Shown here: positions 40,970 to 49,192 of the stretch, piece after piece | How positions within the stretch are numbered: the first letter of the stretch is position 1 | How the letters are laid out: the number at the start of each line of letters is the position of its first letter | DNA from: an uncultured Clostridia bacterium | GTDB taxonomy: Bacteria; Bacillota; Clostridia; Oscillospirales; Ruminococcaceae | NCBI GenBank assembly: GCA_947589035.1 | Contig: CANPYZ010000003.1 | Location: forward strand, 1 to 64,000 | Reading direction: 5' to 3' | Length of the DNA: 64,000 nucleotides | Translations under genes and position numbers: made by a program | The notes under the pieces: model-generated | What the model was told of the DNA's origin: nothing | The model's input: the letters and a program-made list of their open reading frames with translations, nothing else | Database searches by the model: none

Positions 40970-43243
40970 TTAATTACCGTAATTATAATTCCGGTTGGAA
41001 CGTGAAGAATACGTGCTGCATTTCGTGCAAACCGGCGCATTCGTTGACTTCCAGTAACCAACGTCACCTTTCGGGCAGTATGTGCCTGCCATTAAACCAG
41101 TATTCGCACAGACAGGTCCGGAAACAACGGTTTCACATTCAGGGTATTTATTTCCGGATTCGATTGCATCCGCATATTCACCAATGACGTTATACCACAT
41201 TTTCGCTGAACTAATGGAAGTATCTAACATTTCTCTGTTTTTATAGCCAATCCAGATTCCGGAAGCAAAATCTTCCGTTAATCCAATAAACCACAAGTCG
41301 TCCCAGTTTTCCGTTGTTCCTGTTTTGCCGACAACTTCTTTATTTTTCAACTGAGCCTGTCCGGCTGTACCAGCAGAAGAAACAACATTTTTCATCATTC
41401 TGTTCATCACGTAAGCCGTTTCAGGGTCTACAGCATCATGAGGATGACCGTCATTTTCGTAAACTAATTCATGATTTCCCTGTTCTAATTTGCTGACAAT
41501 GTGTGCTTGATAATATTTCCCGCCGTTCCCGTAAGGCAAGTAAGCATTAACCATATTTTCCACGGTTACGCCGTAAGTTAATGCGCCTACGCTTAACGGA
41601 GAAAGGGCTTTGTCTGAATGCCCCTGCGGGTCAAGTTCCGTTAATTTCAAGCCCATATTTTCCGTACTGAACCGGAAAACTTCATCTGTTGTCAAAGTGT
41701 CTACTAATCTTGCGGAAATCGTATTCAATGAACGCATTAAGCCATAATAAACACAAACGTTATTATAAGAATAATTCGCTGTTCCGGAGTCTAAGCTGTA
41801 GTTGTGAGGCCAGAGTGAACCGTCAGGCATTTCTAAACCGGAATCCTGTAATTTAGAACCCCAATGAAATTCATCGCTGTAAATTCCGTACCCGTAACCG
41901 GCAACCGGTTTAATCGTTGAACCAGGCTGACGGGTTTCCTGTGTGGCGAAATTCCACACTAAGGAATCTGTTTTTTCTCCCACTGCACCAACGCAAGCTA
42001 AAATTTCCCCTTCATAATTCATTGCCACGAATGCACTTTGTGGGTAAATGACTTCATCACGGTCATCAATTACGCCGTCTTCGTTCGTGTCTTTGTATCT
42101 TGCGGAATTGCTTGTGTTAATAATATTACTTAAACTGGAATATTTATCTTCCACATATTCCTGCATTTCTTCATCAATCGTCACGTAAATCTGATAACCG
42201 CCCGTGTTCAGCTTGTCTAAGGCTTCATCACGGTCTAACGCATATGTGTCCATTAAATAATCTTCTACTTCCAGAATTGCTGCGTCAACAACCCAGCTTG
42301 TCACTTTCTGGCTGTAGTCGTAATCTTTCGCTTCCAGTTCAGGGTGAAGTTTTTTATATTCGTCTGTATCGGTGTAAATAATATGCTCGTTTAAGGCTTC
42401 CTGGTATTCGTCGTAGGAAATTGCGCCATGGTCATACATTTGCCATAATACATATTCCTGACGGTCACGGTTCTTTTTCCGTCCGGTGTTCACCCATTCT
42501 CCAGTGTATTCATCACGATAGCCTGCGAACGGGTTTAAGGTTTCCGGTGACTGCGGAATGGCAGCTAATACACTCGCTTCTGCAATAGTTAAATCTTTCG
42601 TATTTTTCCCGAAATATTTAATGGCAGCCATTTCAATGCCGTTCGCTTCTCCGCCGAACCCGATATAATTCAAATAATTTTTAATAATATCCTGTTTGGA
42701 ATAATTCTTTTCCAGAGTCATTGCCCGGAAAATTTCCCGAATTTTACGGGAAGGGGAACGGGTGTCTTCTCCGGTGACGTTCTTAATTAACTGTTGGGTA
42801 ATGGTTGAACCACCACGTTCAGAATCCCAGAAATGCAGTACCATGTTCATACATGCGGCAATAGTATTTTTATAGTCCACGCCGTCATGCGCATAGAATC
42901 GTTCATCTTCCGTGTAGACAAACGCATCAATGACATATTGCGGAACTTCTTCTATATTCGTGATGGGTATCCGCTGAACTTGGTTCGTCACTTGGTAAAG
43001 CGTTTCTAATTCGCCGTCTTTGTCATAGCCGTAAATGTTCGTGTTATAACTTAATTCCATTTCTTCCAGTGTAATCGTAGACGCTTCGTCCATGAAGTCT
43101 AAAATATACACGGCGACTGCACTGGCGACAATTGTTCCCGTAATTAAACAAATTAACACAATCGAAAGTATTGTCGTCAGCAGAATGGAAATCAGTTTCC
43201 GGAGTACCCGCCATTTCCGGCTTGGTTTTTTTTCATTTGACAT
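40970..43243 (-). CDS. class A penicillin-binding protein (PBP1a type)
   Basis: A 757-aa bifunctional wall synthase. An N-terminal membrane segment (residues ~18-48) precedes the transglycosylase domain (FVYTEDERFYAHDGVD with catalytic Glu, RGGSTITQQL). The transpeptidase domain has QPGSTIKP (nucleophile Ser in S-T-I-K), an SYNN motif and VGKTGTTENW. It polymerises lipid II and crosslinks peptides outside the membrane. The C-terminal tail has paired cysteines (CPKG, CTKCS), an unusual end. The promoter is at 43286-43314; the methyltransferase follows in the same operon. Confidence 0.92.
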   Translation of the reverse strand: MSNEKKPSRKWRVLRKLISILLTTILSIVLICLITGTIVASAVAVYILDFMDEASTITLEEMELSYNTNIYGYDKDGELETLYQVTNQVQRIPITNIEEVPQYVIDAFVYTEDERFYAHDGVDYKNTIAACMNMVLHFWDSERGGSTITQQLIKNVTGEDTRSPSRKIREIFRAMTLEKNYSKQDIIKNYLNYIGFGGEANGIEMAAIKYFGKNTKDLTIAEASVLAAIPQSPETLNPFAGYRDEYTGEWVNTGRKKNRDRQEYVLWQMYDHGAISYDEYQEALNEHIIYTDTDEYKKLHPELEAKDYDYSQKVTSWVVDAAILEVEDYLMDTYALDRDEALDKLNTGGYQIYVTIDEEMQEYVEDKYSSLSNIINTSNSARYKDTNEDGVIDDRDEVIYPQSAFVAMNYEGEILACVGAVGEKTDSLVWNFATQETRQPGSTIKPVAGYGYGIYSDEFHWGSKLQDSGLEMPDGSLWPHNYSLDSGTANYSYNNVCVYYGLMRSLNTISARLVDTLTTDEVFRFSTENMGLKLTELDPQGHSDKALSPLSVGALTYGVTVENMVNAYLPYGNGGKYYQAHIVSKLEQGNHELVYENDGHPHDAVDPETAYVMNRMMKNVVSSAGTAGQAQLKNKEVVGKTGTTENWDDLWFIGLTEDFASGIWIGYKNREMLDTSISSAKMWYNVIGEYADAIESGNKYPECETVVSGPVCANTGLMAGTYCPKGDVGYWKSTNAPVCTKCSTYSSRSNRNYNYGN

Positions 43244-43285
43244 AAATCTCGAAATCCTTTCTTAGTATTTTATCACTCTGTAATT

Positions 43286-43314
43286 ATTATAGCACAGAAT
43301 TTCAGATTTGTTAA
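43286..43314 (-). promoter_or_regulatory. promoter of PBP1a gene
   Basis: Minus-strand TTAACA (43314-43309), 17-bp spacer, TATAAT (43291-43286). Confidence 0.75.
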
Positions 43315-43414
43315 GTGTTTTTTGAAAAATTTTCAGAAAATTTTCATGTTTTCAGGATTGTATATTTTTCCGTTCCGGTGACATACTGGAAATAATCAGA
43401 AAGGAGTCTGTACT

Positions 43415-43747
43415 ATGGAAAGCCGAATGTTAAAAATGGGAATGCTTTTAACGGCAATGACAATTTCCGCCGTGTTGCTTGTGATGACTGCCGGAAATTC
43501 CATGCGTGAACAAAAAGAAATTCACGTGGAAAAAGCTGCCGCTGCTGCGGAAAAACCTCCGGTTGAATTTACGTTAAAAGCCTATCAGGGGAAAGCGGCA
43601 CTCTTTCGGGGAAATGCTGAACGACCTTATCAGATTTTAGATATTGAATTATATCTTCTGCCGGAAGAAGACAGAAAACGCATTGAAGAAGGCATTTCCG
43701 CCGGAAGTGAAGAAGAACTCCGGAAATTCTTAGAAGACTGGGATTGA
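43415..43747 (+). CDS. small membrane-anchored BofC-like protein
   Basis: A 110-aa protein with one N-terminal membrane segment (residues ~8-26) and an Ala-rich linker. The extracytoplasmic end (YQGKAALFRGNAERPYQILD, then LLPEEDRKRIEEGI) resembles the C-terminal domain of BofC, an inhibitor of sigma-K signalling in sporulation. Bare versions of this domain are common in Clostridia and their role is not known. AAAGGAG lies 8 nt before the start. No clear promoter is seen. Confidence 0.65.
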   Translation: MESRMLKMGMLLTAMTISAVLLVMTAGNSMREQKEIHVEKAAAAAEKPPVEFTLKAYQGKAALFRGNAERPYQILDIELYLLPEEDRKRIEEGISAGSEEELRKFLEDWD

Positions 43748-43748
43748 A

Positions 43749-43776
43749 AACAGCAGTCTTTTCACAGACTGCTGTT
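43749..43776. terminator. bidirectional terminator-like hairpin
   Basis: AACAGCAGTCT and AGACTGCTGTT form a perfect 11-bp stem with a 6-nt loop between two convergent genes. T runs on both sides are short. Confidence 0.6.
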
Positions 43777-44664
43777 CTGATCGTCGTCGTGTTTTGTTAA
43801 ATCAATTTTATCTGAATCTGAATAATAGGGATTTTCTTTTTGTTCCGGCTGTTCCGGTGTTGAATTGACAGAATCCACATGAATATATGTATTCTGCTGA
43901 AAATTTTCTGTTTGATGATAGGGATTTACATTCTGTTCGGTGTATTCGTACGTTTCGGAAATAGTTTCCGGATTTTGCAATTCTTCCGGCGAAGTAATCT
44001 GCATAGCGAACATTTTCGCTCTCATGCAATAATAAAATTCTGCCATTGTTGCCTGATAATAAGGAATCACAAAATAAATTCCTATGCCAAATAATAATCC
44101 TGCTAAACTCCAGCCAATAAATGAAAGTTGTAACCAGAAGCATTTTACTTTTTCGCCCTGCATGGTCTGTTTGGAAATGTCTAATGCTCTTTTGCCTAAA
44201 TGCGGATTTTCCGCTAAAAGATACGGCACGAGAATATATTCATAAGTTTTTATTATTCCAGGAATGAAGAATAATAAACTCCATAATACAATTTGTATAT
44301 ACCGGTGAAACATTGCATTCATGACCGGTTTGTAATGACTTCCGTAAAAGCCCCAGAATAAATTGCCTAAATCAACATCTCCTGTTCTTGCACGGCAGAA
44401 ATAACGGTTCATGCCTACTTCTAAGAGATTCACTAAAAAAATCGCAAGAAGTAACCCTGCAATACTCGAAAGGCTATACATGAAAATATATTTTTCTGTT
44501 TCTGACATTCCTAAAATTAAGCTGGACATTCCCGCTAAAAACGGACTGCCATAAGCCGTTGCGGCAGTAATGATTGAATATACTACAATTACCCCGAATG
44601 CCGTCCAGTAATGCGGCTTCAGCATATTCCAGCCGTTGTGCTTTAGTAAACTATTTGTCCACAT
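43762..44664 (-). CDS. DUF975 family membrane protein
   Basis: A 300-aa protein with about six membrane segments in the first 220 residues, matching DUF975. Typical parts are LEVGMNRYFCRARTGD and FIPGIIKTYEYILVPYLLAENP. The C-terminal ~80 residues are polar and rich in Gln, Asn and Pro. Function is unknown. I start it at the ATG at 44664, since GGAGG lies 11 nt upstream; the TTG at 44682 overlaps that site. Confidence 0.78.
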   Translation of the reverse strand: MWTNSLLKHNGWNMLKPHYWTAFGVIVVYSIITAATAYGSPFLAGMSSLILGMSETEKYIFMYSLSSIAGLLLAIFLVNLLEVGMNRYFCRARTGDVDLGNLFWGFYGSHYKPVMNAMFHRYIQIVLWSLLFFIPGIIKTYEYILVPYLLAENPHLGKRALDISKQTMQGEKVKCFWLQLSFIGWSLAGLLFGIGIYFVIPYYQATMAEFYYCMRAKMFAMQITSPEELQNPETISETYEYTEQNVNPYHQTENFQQNTYIHVDSVNSTPEQPEQKENPYYSDSDKIDLTKHDDDQNSSL

Positions 44665-44706
44665 GCTAAAAAAATCCTCCAATTATTCCGCTTATCTACT
44701 TATTAT

Positions 44707-44735
44707 AATATAGCACAAAATTCTACTGCCGTCAA
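44707..44735 (-). promoter_or_regulatory. promoter of the DUF975 gene
   Basis: Minus-strand TTGACG (44735-44730), 17-bp spacer, TATATT (44712-44707). Divergent from the fba promoter. Confidence 0.75.
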
Positions 44736-44798
44736 GCACTTTCTTAAACTTTGTGCATAATTCACAAATTTTCGATTATTTTTTTTCGCTTTTTTCTA

Positions 44799-44827
44799 TT
44801 GCATTTCTTTCCAAAATATTGTATAAT
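44799..44827 (+). promoter_or_regulatory. promoter of fba
   Basis: TTGCAT (44799-44804), 17-bp spacer, TATAAT (44822-44827). Confidence 0.75.
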
Positions 44828-44887
44828 GGTTTTAACGGACTTTGTAGTCTGAATTTTAAATTTTTTAATTCAGGAGGAATTTTTATT

Positions 44888-45769
44888 ATGGCATTAGTTT
44901 CTGCTAAAGACATGCTTAATAAAGCACGTGCCGGCAAGTACGCTGTCGGGCAATTTAACATCAATAATTTAGAGTGGACAAAAGCAATCCTGCTCACCGC
45001 TCAGGAACTCAATTCTCCCGTAATTCTCGGCGTTTCTGAAGGTGCTGGGAAATACATGGCTGGCTATAAAACTGTTGTCGGCATGGTAAACGGTATGCTC
45101 GAAGAACTGAATATTACTGTTCCGGTTGCTTTACATCTCGACCACGGCACTTTCGAAGGAGCAAAAGCCTGCATTAACGCTGGTTTCTCTTCTATCATGT
45201 TCGACGGTTCTCATTTACCGTTCGAAGAAAATGTTGCGAAAACAACTGCTTTAGTCAATACCTGCGATATACTCGGTATTTCCCTTGAGGCTGAAGTCGG
45301 CGCAATCGGCGGTGAAGAAGACGGCGTAATTGGTAAAGGTGAATGCGCTGACCCTGAAGAATGCCGCAAAATTGCTGACCTTAATGTCACTATGCTTGCT
45401 GCTGGTATCGGTAATATTCACGGTGCTTATCCGGAAAATTGGGAAGGCTTGAGTTTCGAAACGCTCGACAAAATTAACACCAGAGTGAATGAAGGTCGTG
45501 AAACGCCTATGCCTTTAGTTCTCCACGGCGGAACAGGGATTCCGGACGACCAAATCAAAAAGGCTATTTCCCTCGGCGTGGCAAAAATTAACGTCAACAC
45601 AGAATGCCAGTGGGCTTTCCAGGAAGCAACCAGAAAATATATTGAAGAAGGTAAGGACAAGCAGGGTAAAGGATTCGACCCCAGAAAACTTCTCGCTCCT
45701 GGTTTTGAAGCCATTAAGGCAAAAGTCAAGGAAAAAATGGAACTCTTCGGATCTGTTGGCAAGGCTTAA
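44888..45769 (+). CDS. fba: class II fructose-1,6-bisphosphate aldolase
   Basis: A 293-aa metal-dependent aldolase that splits fructose-1,6-bisphosphate in glycolysis. Zinc ligands are visible: His in LHLDHGTFEGAKA, His in GNIHGAYPENW and His in LVLHGGTGIPDDQI. The active-site Asp is in HLDHG. The ATG at 44888 follows AGGAGG by about 10 nt; the longer reading from 44753 covers the promoter. The last 17 bp around the stop codon are repeated 69 bp downstream, on the far side of a CRISPR-like repeat. Confidence 0.94.
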   Translation: MALVSAKDMLNKARAGKYAVGQFNINNLEWTKAILLTAQELNSPVILGVSEGAGKYMAGYKTVVGMVNGMLEELNITVPVALHLDHGTFEGAKACINAGFSSIMFDGSHLPFEENVAKTTALVNTCDILGISLEAEVGAIGGEEDGVIGKGECADPEECRKIADLNVTMLAAGIGNIHGAYPENWEGLSFETLDKINTRVNEGRETPMPLVLHGGTGIPDDQIKKAISLGVAKINVNTECQWAFQEATRKYIEEGKDKQGKGFDPRKLLAPGFEAIKAKVKEKMELFGSVGKA

Positions 45770-45839
45770 TTTTCCATTTTTGGAATGTTTCGTCCTCACA
45801 CATAGAGGACGTGGATTGAAAATGTCGGCAAGGCTTAAT
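45754..45839 (+). repeat. duplicated fba 3' end bracketing an insertion
   Basis: TGTTGGCAAGGCTTAAT (45754-45770) and TGTCGGCAAGGCTTAAT (45823-45839) differ at one base. The 52 bp between include the CRISPR-like repeat at 45787-45822. The arrangement looks like a target duplication or the trace of a rearrangement at the fba stop codon. Confidence 0.7.
45787..45822 (+). CRISPR. orphan type I-C-like CRISPR repeat
   Basis: A single 36-bp sequence with a perfect 7-bp stem CGTCCTC/GAGGACG, a 7-nt loop and the tail TGGATTGAAAA. This architecture (palindrome then GTGGATTGAAA) is the type I-C repeat hallmark. No second repeat and no cas gene are in the window, so it is not an array. Confidence 0.5.
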
Positions 45840-45849
45840 AAAATCATTT

Positions 45850-45873
45850 CCCCCGTGAAAACGGGGGTTTTTT
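45850..45873 (+). terminator. terminator of fba
   Basis: CCCCCGT (45850-45856) pairs with ACGGGGG (45861-45867) around GAAA, followed by six T. Confidence 0.88.
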
Positions 45874-45939
45874 ATGTCAAGATTTTACCAAAGTAAAATT
45901 TTGGCTTAATATAGCCGAAAATTTAGAAAAATTTTAATT

Positions 45940-46044
45940 TGTGGAGGTCGTGGGAGTCGTTTCTGAAAACCCCTTTAGGGCTGATTTTTTCAGAAAAACT
46001 TAGTTATATAGAGAGTTTCGGGAATGACCGTCACGACTTCCACA
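45940..46044 (+). ncRNA. candidate structured element, copy 1
   Basis: A 105-nt element closed by a 13-bp stem TGTGGAGGTCGTG/CACGACTTCCACA (one G-T). Inside are TCTGAAAA/TTTTCAGA (8 bp) and the conserved loop AACCCCTTTAGGGCTGA. The closing stem differs from copy 2 by paired changes that keep base pairing. The strand is uncertain. It is preceded by the small hairpin GGCTTAATATAGCC. Confidence 0.55.
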
Positions 46045-46107
46045 TTGGCGATATATCGCAAAAAATTAATTTTCTGCTAAAAATTTCAATTTCGAACTTG
46101 AAAAAAA

Positions 46108-46123
46108 TGTTCCACGTGGAACA
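46108..46123. other. parS site (ParB/Spo0J binding)
   Basis: TGTTCCACGTGGAACA is a perfect 16-bp palindrome matching the parS consensus (GTTNCACGTGNAAC), used by chromosomal ParB to load SMC near the origin. It is in a gene-free region. The parA and parB genes are not in this window. Confidence 0.75.
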
Positions 46124-46183
46124 TAAAAAAGCATTAATTTTTCAGAGGCAATTTCTATTTTGCATTTAAAGGGCATTTTCCGG

Positions 46184-46297
46184 AACGTTTCTTCAGGGGT
46201 AGTATTCTTCACGAATGAACCCTTGCCAACGGGGTATTCAGGCGTTTAAACGGCTTTACGGCGAACGCAAGAATTTATTTTCCCGTTGGGAAACGTT
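46184..46297. other. hairpin-closed region between the two element copies
   Basis: AACGTTTC (46184-46191) and GAAACGTT (46290-46297) form a perfect 8-bp closing stem. Inside, GCGTT/AACGC and a CCC/GGG pairing flanked by GAAT/ATTC are possible. It is GC-richer than its surroundings and has no credible ORF. Confidence 0.35.
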
Positions 46298-46374
46298 AAA
46301 CTCATTTTTCCGGAACATTCCAAAATTTCCGAAAATTTAACTTTTCGGCTTAATATCGCCGAAATTCGTTAATG

Positions 46375-46481
46375 GGTGACGGTCGGTGTCAGTCATATCT
46401 TATAAACCCCTTTAGGGCTGAATTTTTTTAAAAATGATTCTCTATAGAAAGTTTTGGAAACGACCGTCATCGACTGTCACC
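46375..46481 (+). ncRNA. candidate structured element, copy 2
   Basis: A 107-nt element closed by an 11-bp stem GGTGACGGTCG/CGACTGTCACC (one G-T at the same place as in copy 1). It shares the loop AACCCCTTTAGGGCTGA (46405-46421) and the 3' block GACCGTCA. It is preceded by CGGCTTAATATCGCCG, like copy 1. Confidence 0.55.
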
Positions 46482-46604
46482 TTTTTGAAAATATGGCTAA
46501 ATATAGTGGGAAATTACATTTTAGTAAAATCTTGACATATGCAGCGTAAATTTTCCAAAAAATTTTAAAAAAAATTTTTTTAAATCAAAGTTTTTGAAAA
46601 ACTC

Positions 46605-46633
46605 TTGACAAGTGCAAAATTCCGTGATATAAT
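46605..46633 (+). promoter_or_regulatory. promoter of anchored-protein/ktrBA genes
   Basis: TTGACA (46605-46610), 17-bp spacer, TATAAT (46628-46633). Confidence 0.82.
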
Positions 46634-46686
46634 AGTTGTAATTATGAATTTACTCACTTTCTAACCTGAAAAAGAAGGAATTTATT

Positions 46687-47787
46687 ATGAATAATTCGGA
46701 CAAAAACATAAAAAAATTATTTGCTATATTAATCGGATCGGCTTTATTTCTGGTCATTTTCATTTTCTGCTTAATGTTAAGGCTTTCTCAAAGAAAACCC
46801 GTTACCCTCGAACAGGAAACCACTGTGGAAACAGTGACAGAATCCGTTCTTGAAACGCAATTCGCCGCTGCTGCTTCCGTACATACGGAATTAACGGACA
46901 TACTTTCTGAAACAGTCACGGAACAGGAATTTTCTTCAGTTTCTTCTGAAACGGATTTTTCAGAACCAGAACCCGTTCATTCTGTGGTCACGGCAATGCC
47001 TACGGAAATTTTACCAGAAACTTCCCCTGTGCAAACGGAAATTATTTCTTCTGCTACAGAAGTTATTGCCATTGAAACGGAATATTTCACTTCAATTTGT
47101 TTGGAATCTACTGCACCGGAAGTTTCTTCTGAAACGACGACAACGGAAACTTCTTCCGTTCCGGCGAATGCTCCGCAGACGTATCATACTGTGTTGGAAT
47201 CTATTATGAAATTTCATTATTTCGGAGAAGAAAATTTCGAATTTTCGTATGAATCCGACATGGAAGAAAATGAATTTGCCATTTATGATATTGACCTCGA
47301 CGGCACGGAAGAATTAATTATTCGTTGGTCGAATGGCACAATGGGTTCTATTAAAGGGATTATTTACGGAAAAGACAGCAACGGCAATATTTACCCGAAA
47401 TTATTAACTACGCCGTATTTGCGGTTTTACGCTAACGGCGTAATTGAAGCCGATATGGCTAATTCTACGCTGAATGAAGATTTCTGGACGTATACGCTTT
47501 ATCAATATGATTCTTCTTCCGGAACGTATCAGGAAACGGCTTTTGTGGATTCCTGGAGTAAAAAATTCGCTGACGTGAATTTAGATACCGGTGAACCTTT
47601 CCCAGATTACGTTGACGTAAGTCAGACCGGAATTGTGTATTACGTTCGTCCGTCCGGTTCGGCAACTTCCGACCCTATGGACGTTACCCAATATGAAAAT
47701 TGGCATTCTTCCTATATTAGTCCCAATTCTGAAATCAATCTTCCGTTCCGGAAATTCACAGAGGCTAATATTCTCGAGGTGCCTTGA
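46687..47787 (+). CDS. membrane-anchored Ser/Thr/Glu-rich protein
   Basis: A 366-aa protein. One N-terminal membrane segment (residues ~10-32) anchors it. A ~130-residue linker rich in Ser, Thr and Glu (ETVTES, SSETTTTETSS) follows. Residues ~175-366 form a globular part with an acidic loop DIDLDGTEELIIRW that resembles EF-hand/VCBS-type calcium loops. It lacks a lipobox and a sortase motif. Function is unknown; it lies 36 bp upstream of ktrB under a strong promoter, so a shared transcript is likely. AAGGAATTTATT precedes the start. Confidence 0.7.
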   Translation: MNNSDKNIKKLFAILIGSALFLVIFIFCLMLRLSQRKPVTLEQETTVETVTESVLETQFAAAASVHTELTDILSETVTEQEFSSVSSETDFSEPEPVHSVVTAMPTEILPETSPVQTEIISSATEVIAIETEYFTSICLESTAPEVSSETTTTETSSVPANAPQTYHTVLESIMKFHYFGEENFEFSYESDMEENEFAIYDIDLDGTEELIIRWSNGTMGSIKGIIYGKDSNGNIYPKLLTTPYLRFYANGVIEADMANSTLNEDFWTYTLYQYDSSSGTYQETAFVDSWSKKFADVNLDTGEPFPDYVDVSQTGIVYYVRPSGSATSDPMDVTQYENWHSSYISPNSEINLPFRKFTEANILEVP

Positions 47788-47823
47788 AATTAATCTTAAC
47801 TCTTTAAGAAAGAATTGTGTTGT

Positions 47824-49164
47824 ATGCTTTCAAAAAATTCAAAAAATCATAAAAGCAAATCTTCTTTTCAAATCATTATTTTCAGTTTTGCTGTAATGAT
47901 TCTTGCTGGGGCATTCCTGTTAATGCTCCCGATTTCTTCCCGACAGAAAGTAATTACTCCGTTCGGGGATGCGTTATTCACTGCCGTTTCGGCGACTTGC
48001 GTTACGGGGCTTTCCGTGAAAGATACTGCTACTTACTGGTCAGGATTCGGGCAAGCGATAATTTTAATCTTAATTCAAATTGGCGGTATGGGCGTAATCA
48101 CTATTGGGCTTGCCATTATGCGGGCTTCCGGAAAGAAAATCAGCCTTTGGCAAAGAAGTACCATGCAGGAATCCATTTCCGCTCCGCAAGTCGGCGGTAT
48201 CGTTCGGCAAACGGGATTCATTCTGAAAACTTCCTTAATTATTGAATTGATTGGTGCTGTACTTCTTGCGCCTGTATTCTGTCCAGAATTTGGCGTGTTG
48301 AAGGGAATCTGGTATTCTGTATTTCATTCTGTTTCTGCTTTCTGTAATGCCGGATTTGACTTAATGGGCGTGAAACAGCCGTTTTCTTCCCTTTGTTCGT
48401 ATCATACTAATATTTATTTAAATATGATTATTATGCTGTTAATTATTACTGGCGGAATTGGCTTTTTCACCTGGAATGATATTGTTCATTTCCGGCATCA
48501 TATGAAAAAATATTCTCTTCAGAGTAAAATTGTTTTATTCACTTCTTTATTACTAATTATTCTTCCGGCAATTTATTTTTTCTTTTATGAATATGAAAAT
48601 TTGCCTTTACCTGAACGAATCATCAGCGCATTATTCCAATCTGTTACCACAAGAACGGCAGGGTTCAACACGCAGGATTTAACGTTAATGGACGAATCCG
48701 GCACGGCATTAATGATTATCTTAATGTTAATCGGCGGTTCTCCCAGTTCCACCGCCGGAGGATTGAAAACCGTTACTTTCGCTGTGTTATTCCTTTCAGC
48801 AATTACTGTATTCAGCCGGAAAAATGATGTGCAGTGTTTCAAAAGAAGAATTTCTGAAGAATCTGTCCGCAACGCCGGTGCGGTTTTATTCATGTATTTA
48901 GTGTTATGCTTTTTCAGCGGAATTGTTCTCAGCAAAATTGAAAATTTACCCTTATTGACATGCCTGTTCGAAACAGGTTCTGCTATTGGTACAGTTGGTT
49001 TAACATTAGGCATTACCAGTAAAGTTTCCCTCTTGTCAAGAATCATTTTAATGCTGTTAATGTTTTTCGGCAGGGTCGGCGGTTTAACGTTAATTTATGC
49101 GGCTGTTCCGTCTCCGGAAAGTCAAAATTCCCGTCTCCCTCTCGAAAAAATTTCCGTTGGCTAA
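47824..49164 (+). CDS. ktrB: Trk/Ktr-type potassium channel subunit
   Basis: A 446-aa K+ transporter with the fourfold TM-P-TM repeat of the TrkH/KtrB family. The selectivity loops are visible as SATCVTGLSV, SAFCNAGFDL, TTRTAGFNTQD and ETGSAIGTVGLTLG, each with the key Gly. It imports K+ with Na+ or H+ when gated by KtrA. The start is an ATG at 47824; a TTG at 47815 is the alternative, as the ribosome site (AAGAAAG) is weak. The regulatory subunit follows 28 bp downstream. Confidence 0.9.
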   Translation: MLSKNSKNHKSKSSFQIIIFSFAVMILAGAFLLMLPISSRQKVITPFGDALFTAVSATCVTGLSVKDTATYWSGFGQAIILILIQIGGMGVITIGLAIMRASGKKISLWQRSTMQESISAPQVGGIVRQTGFILKTSLIIELIGAVLLAPVFCPEFGVLKGIWYSVFHSVSAFCNAGFDLMGVKQPFSSLCSYHTNIYLNMIIMLLIITGGIGFFTWNDIVHFRHHMKKYSLQSKIVLFTSLLLIILPAIYFFFYEYENLPLPERIISALFQSVTTRTAGFNTQDLTLMDESGTALMIILMLIGGSPSSTAGGLKTVTFAVLFLSAITVFSRKNDVQCFKRRISEESVRNAGAVLFMYLVLCFFSGIVLSKIENLPLLTCLFETGSAIGTVGLTLGITSKVSLLSRIILMLLMFFGRVGGLTLIYAAVPSPESQNSRLPLEKISVG

Positions 49165-49192
49165 TGCTTAAATAAAAGGAGTTTTTTTAATT

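Larger units (their letters stand above)
45874..46538. mobile_element. 665-bp non-coding segment bounded by inverted repeats
   Basis: ATGTCAAGATTTTAC (45874-45888) and its exact complement GTAAAATCTTGACAT (46524-46538) bound the segment; similarity continues inward imperfectly for another ~28 bp. Inside are two copies of a ~106-nt hairpin element, a third hairpin-closed region, four GGCTTAATAT-like small palindromes and parS. There is no coding frame with a ribosome site. It could be a MITE-like element, a set of RNA genes or a chromosome-organising locus; I cannot decide. Confidence 0.5.

Noticed and set aside
45787-45839. A CRISPR array
   Set aside because: Only one repeat is present and no cas genes are in the window; reported as an orphan repeat only.
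45939-46169. 76-codon plus-strand frame in the inverted-repeat segment
   Set aside because: It runs through the structured element copy 1 and parS, without a credible ribosome site.
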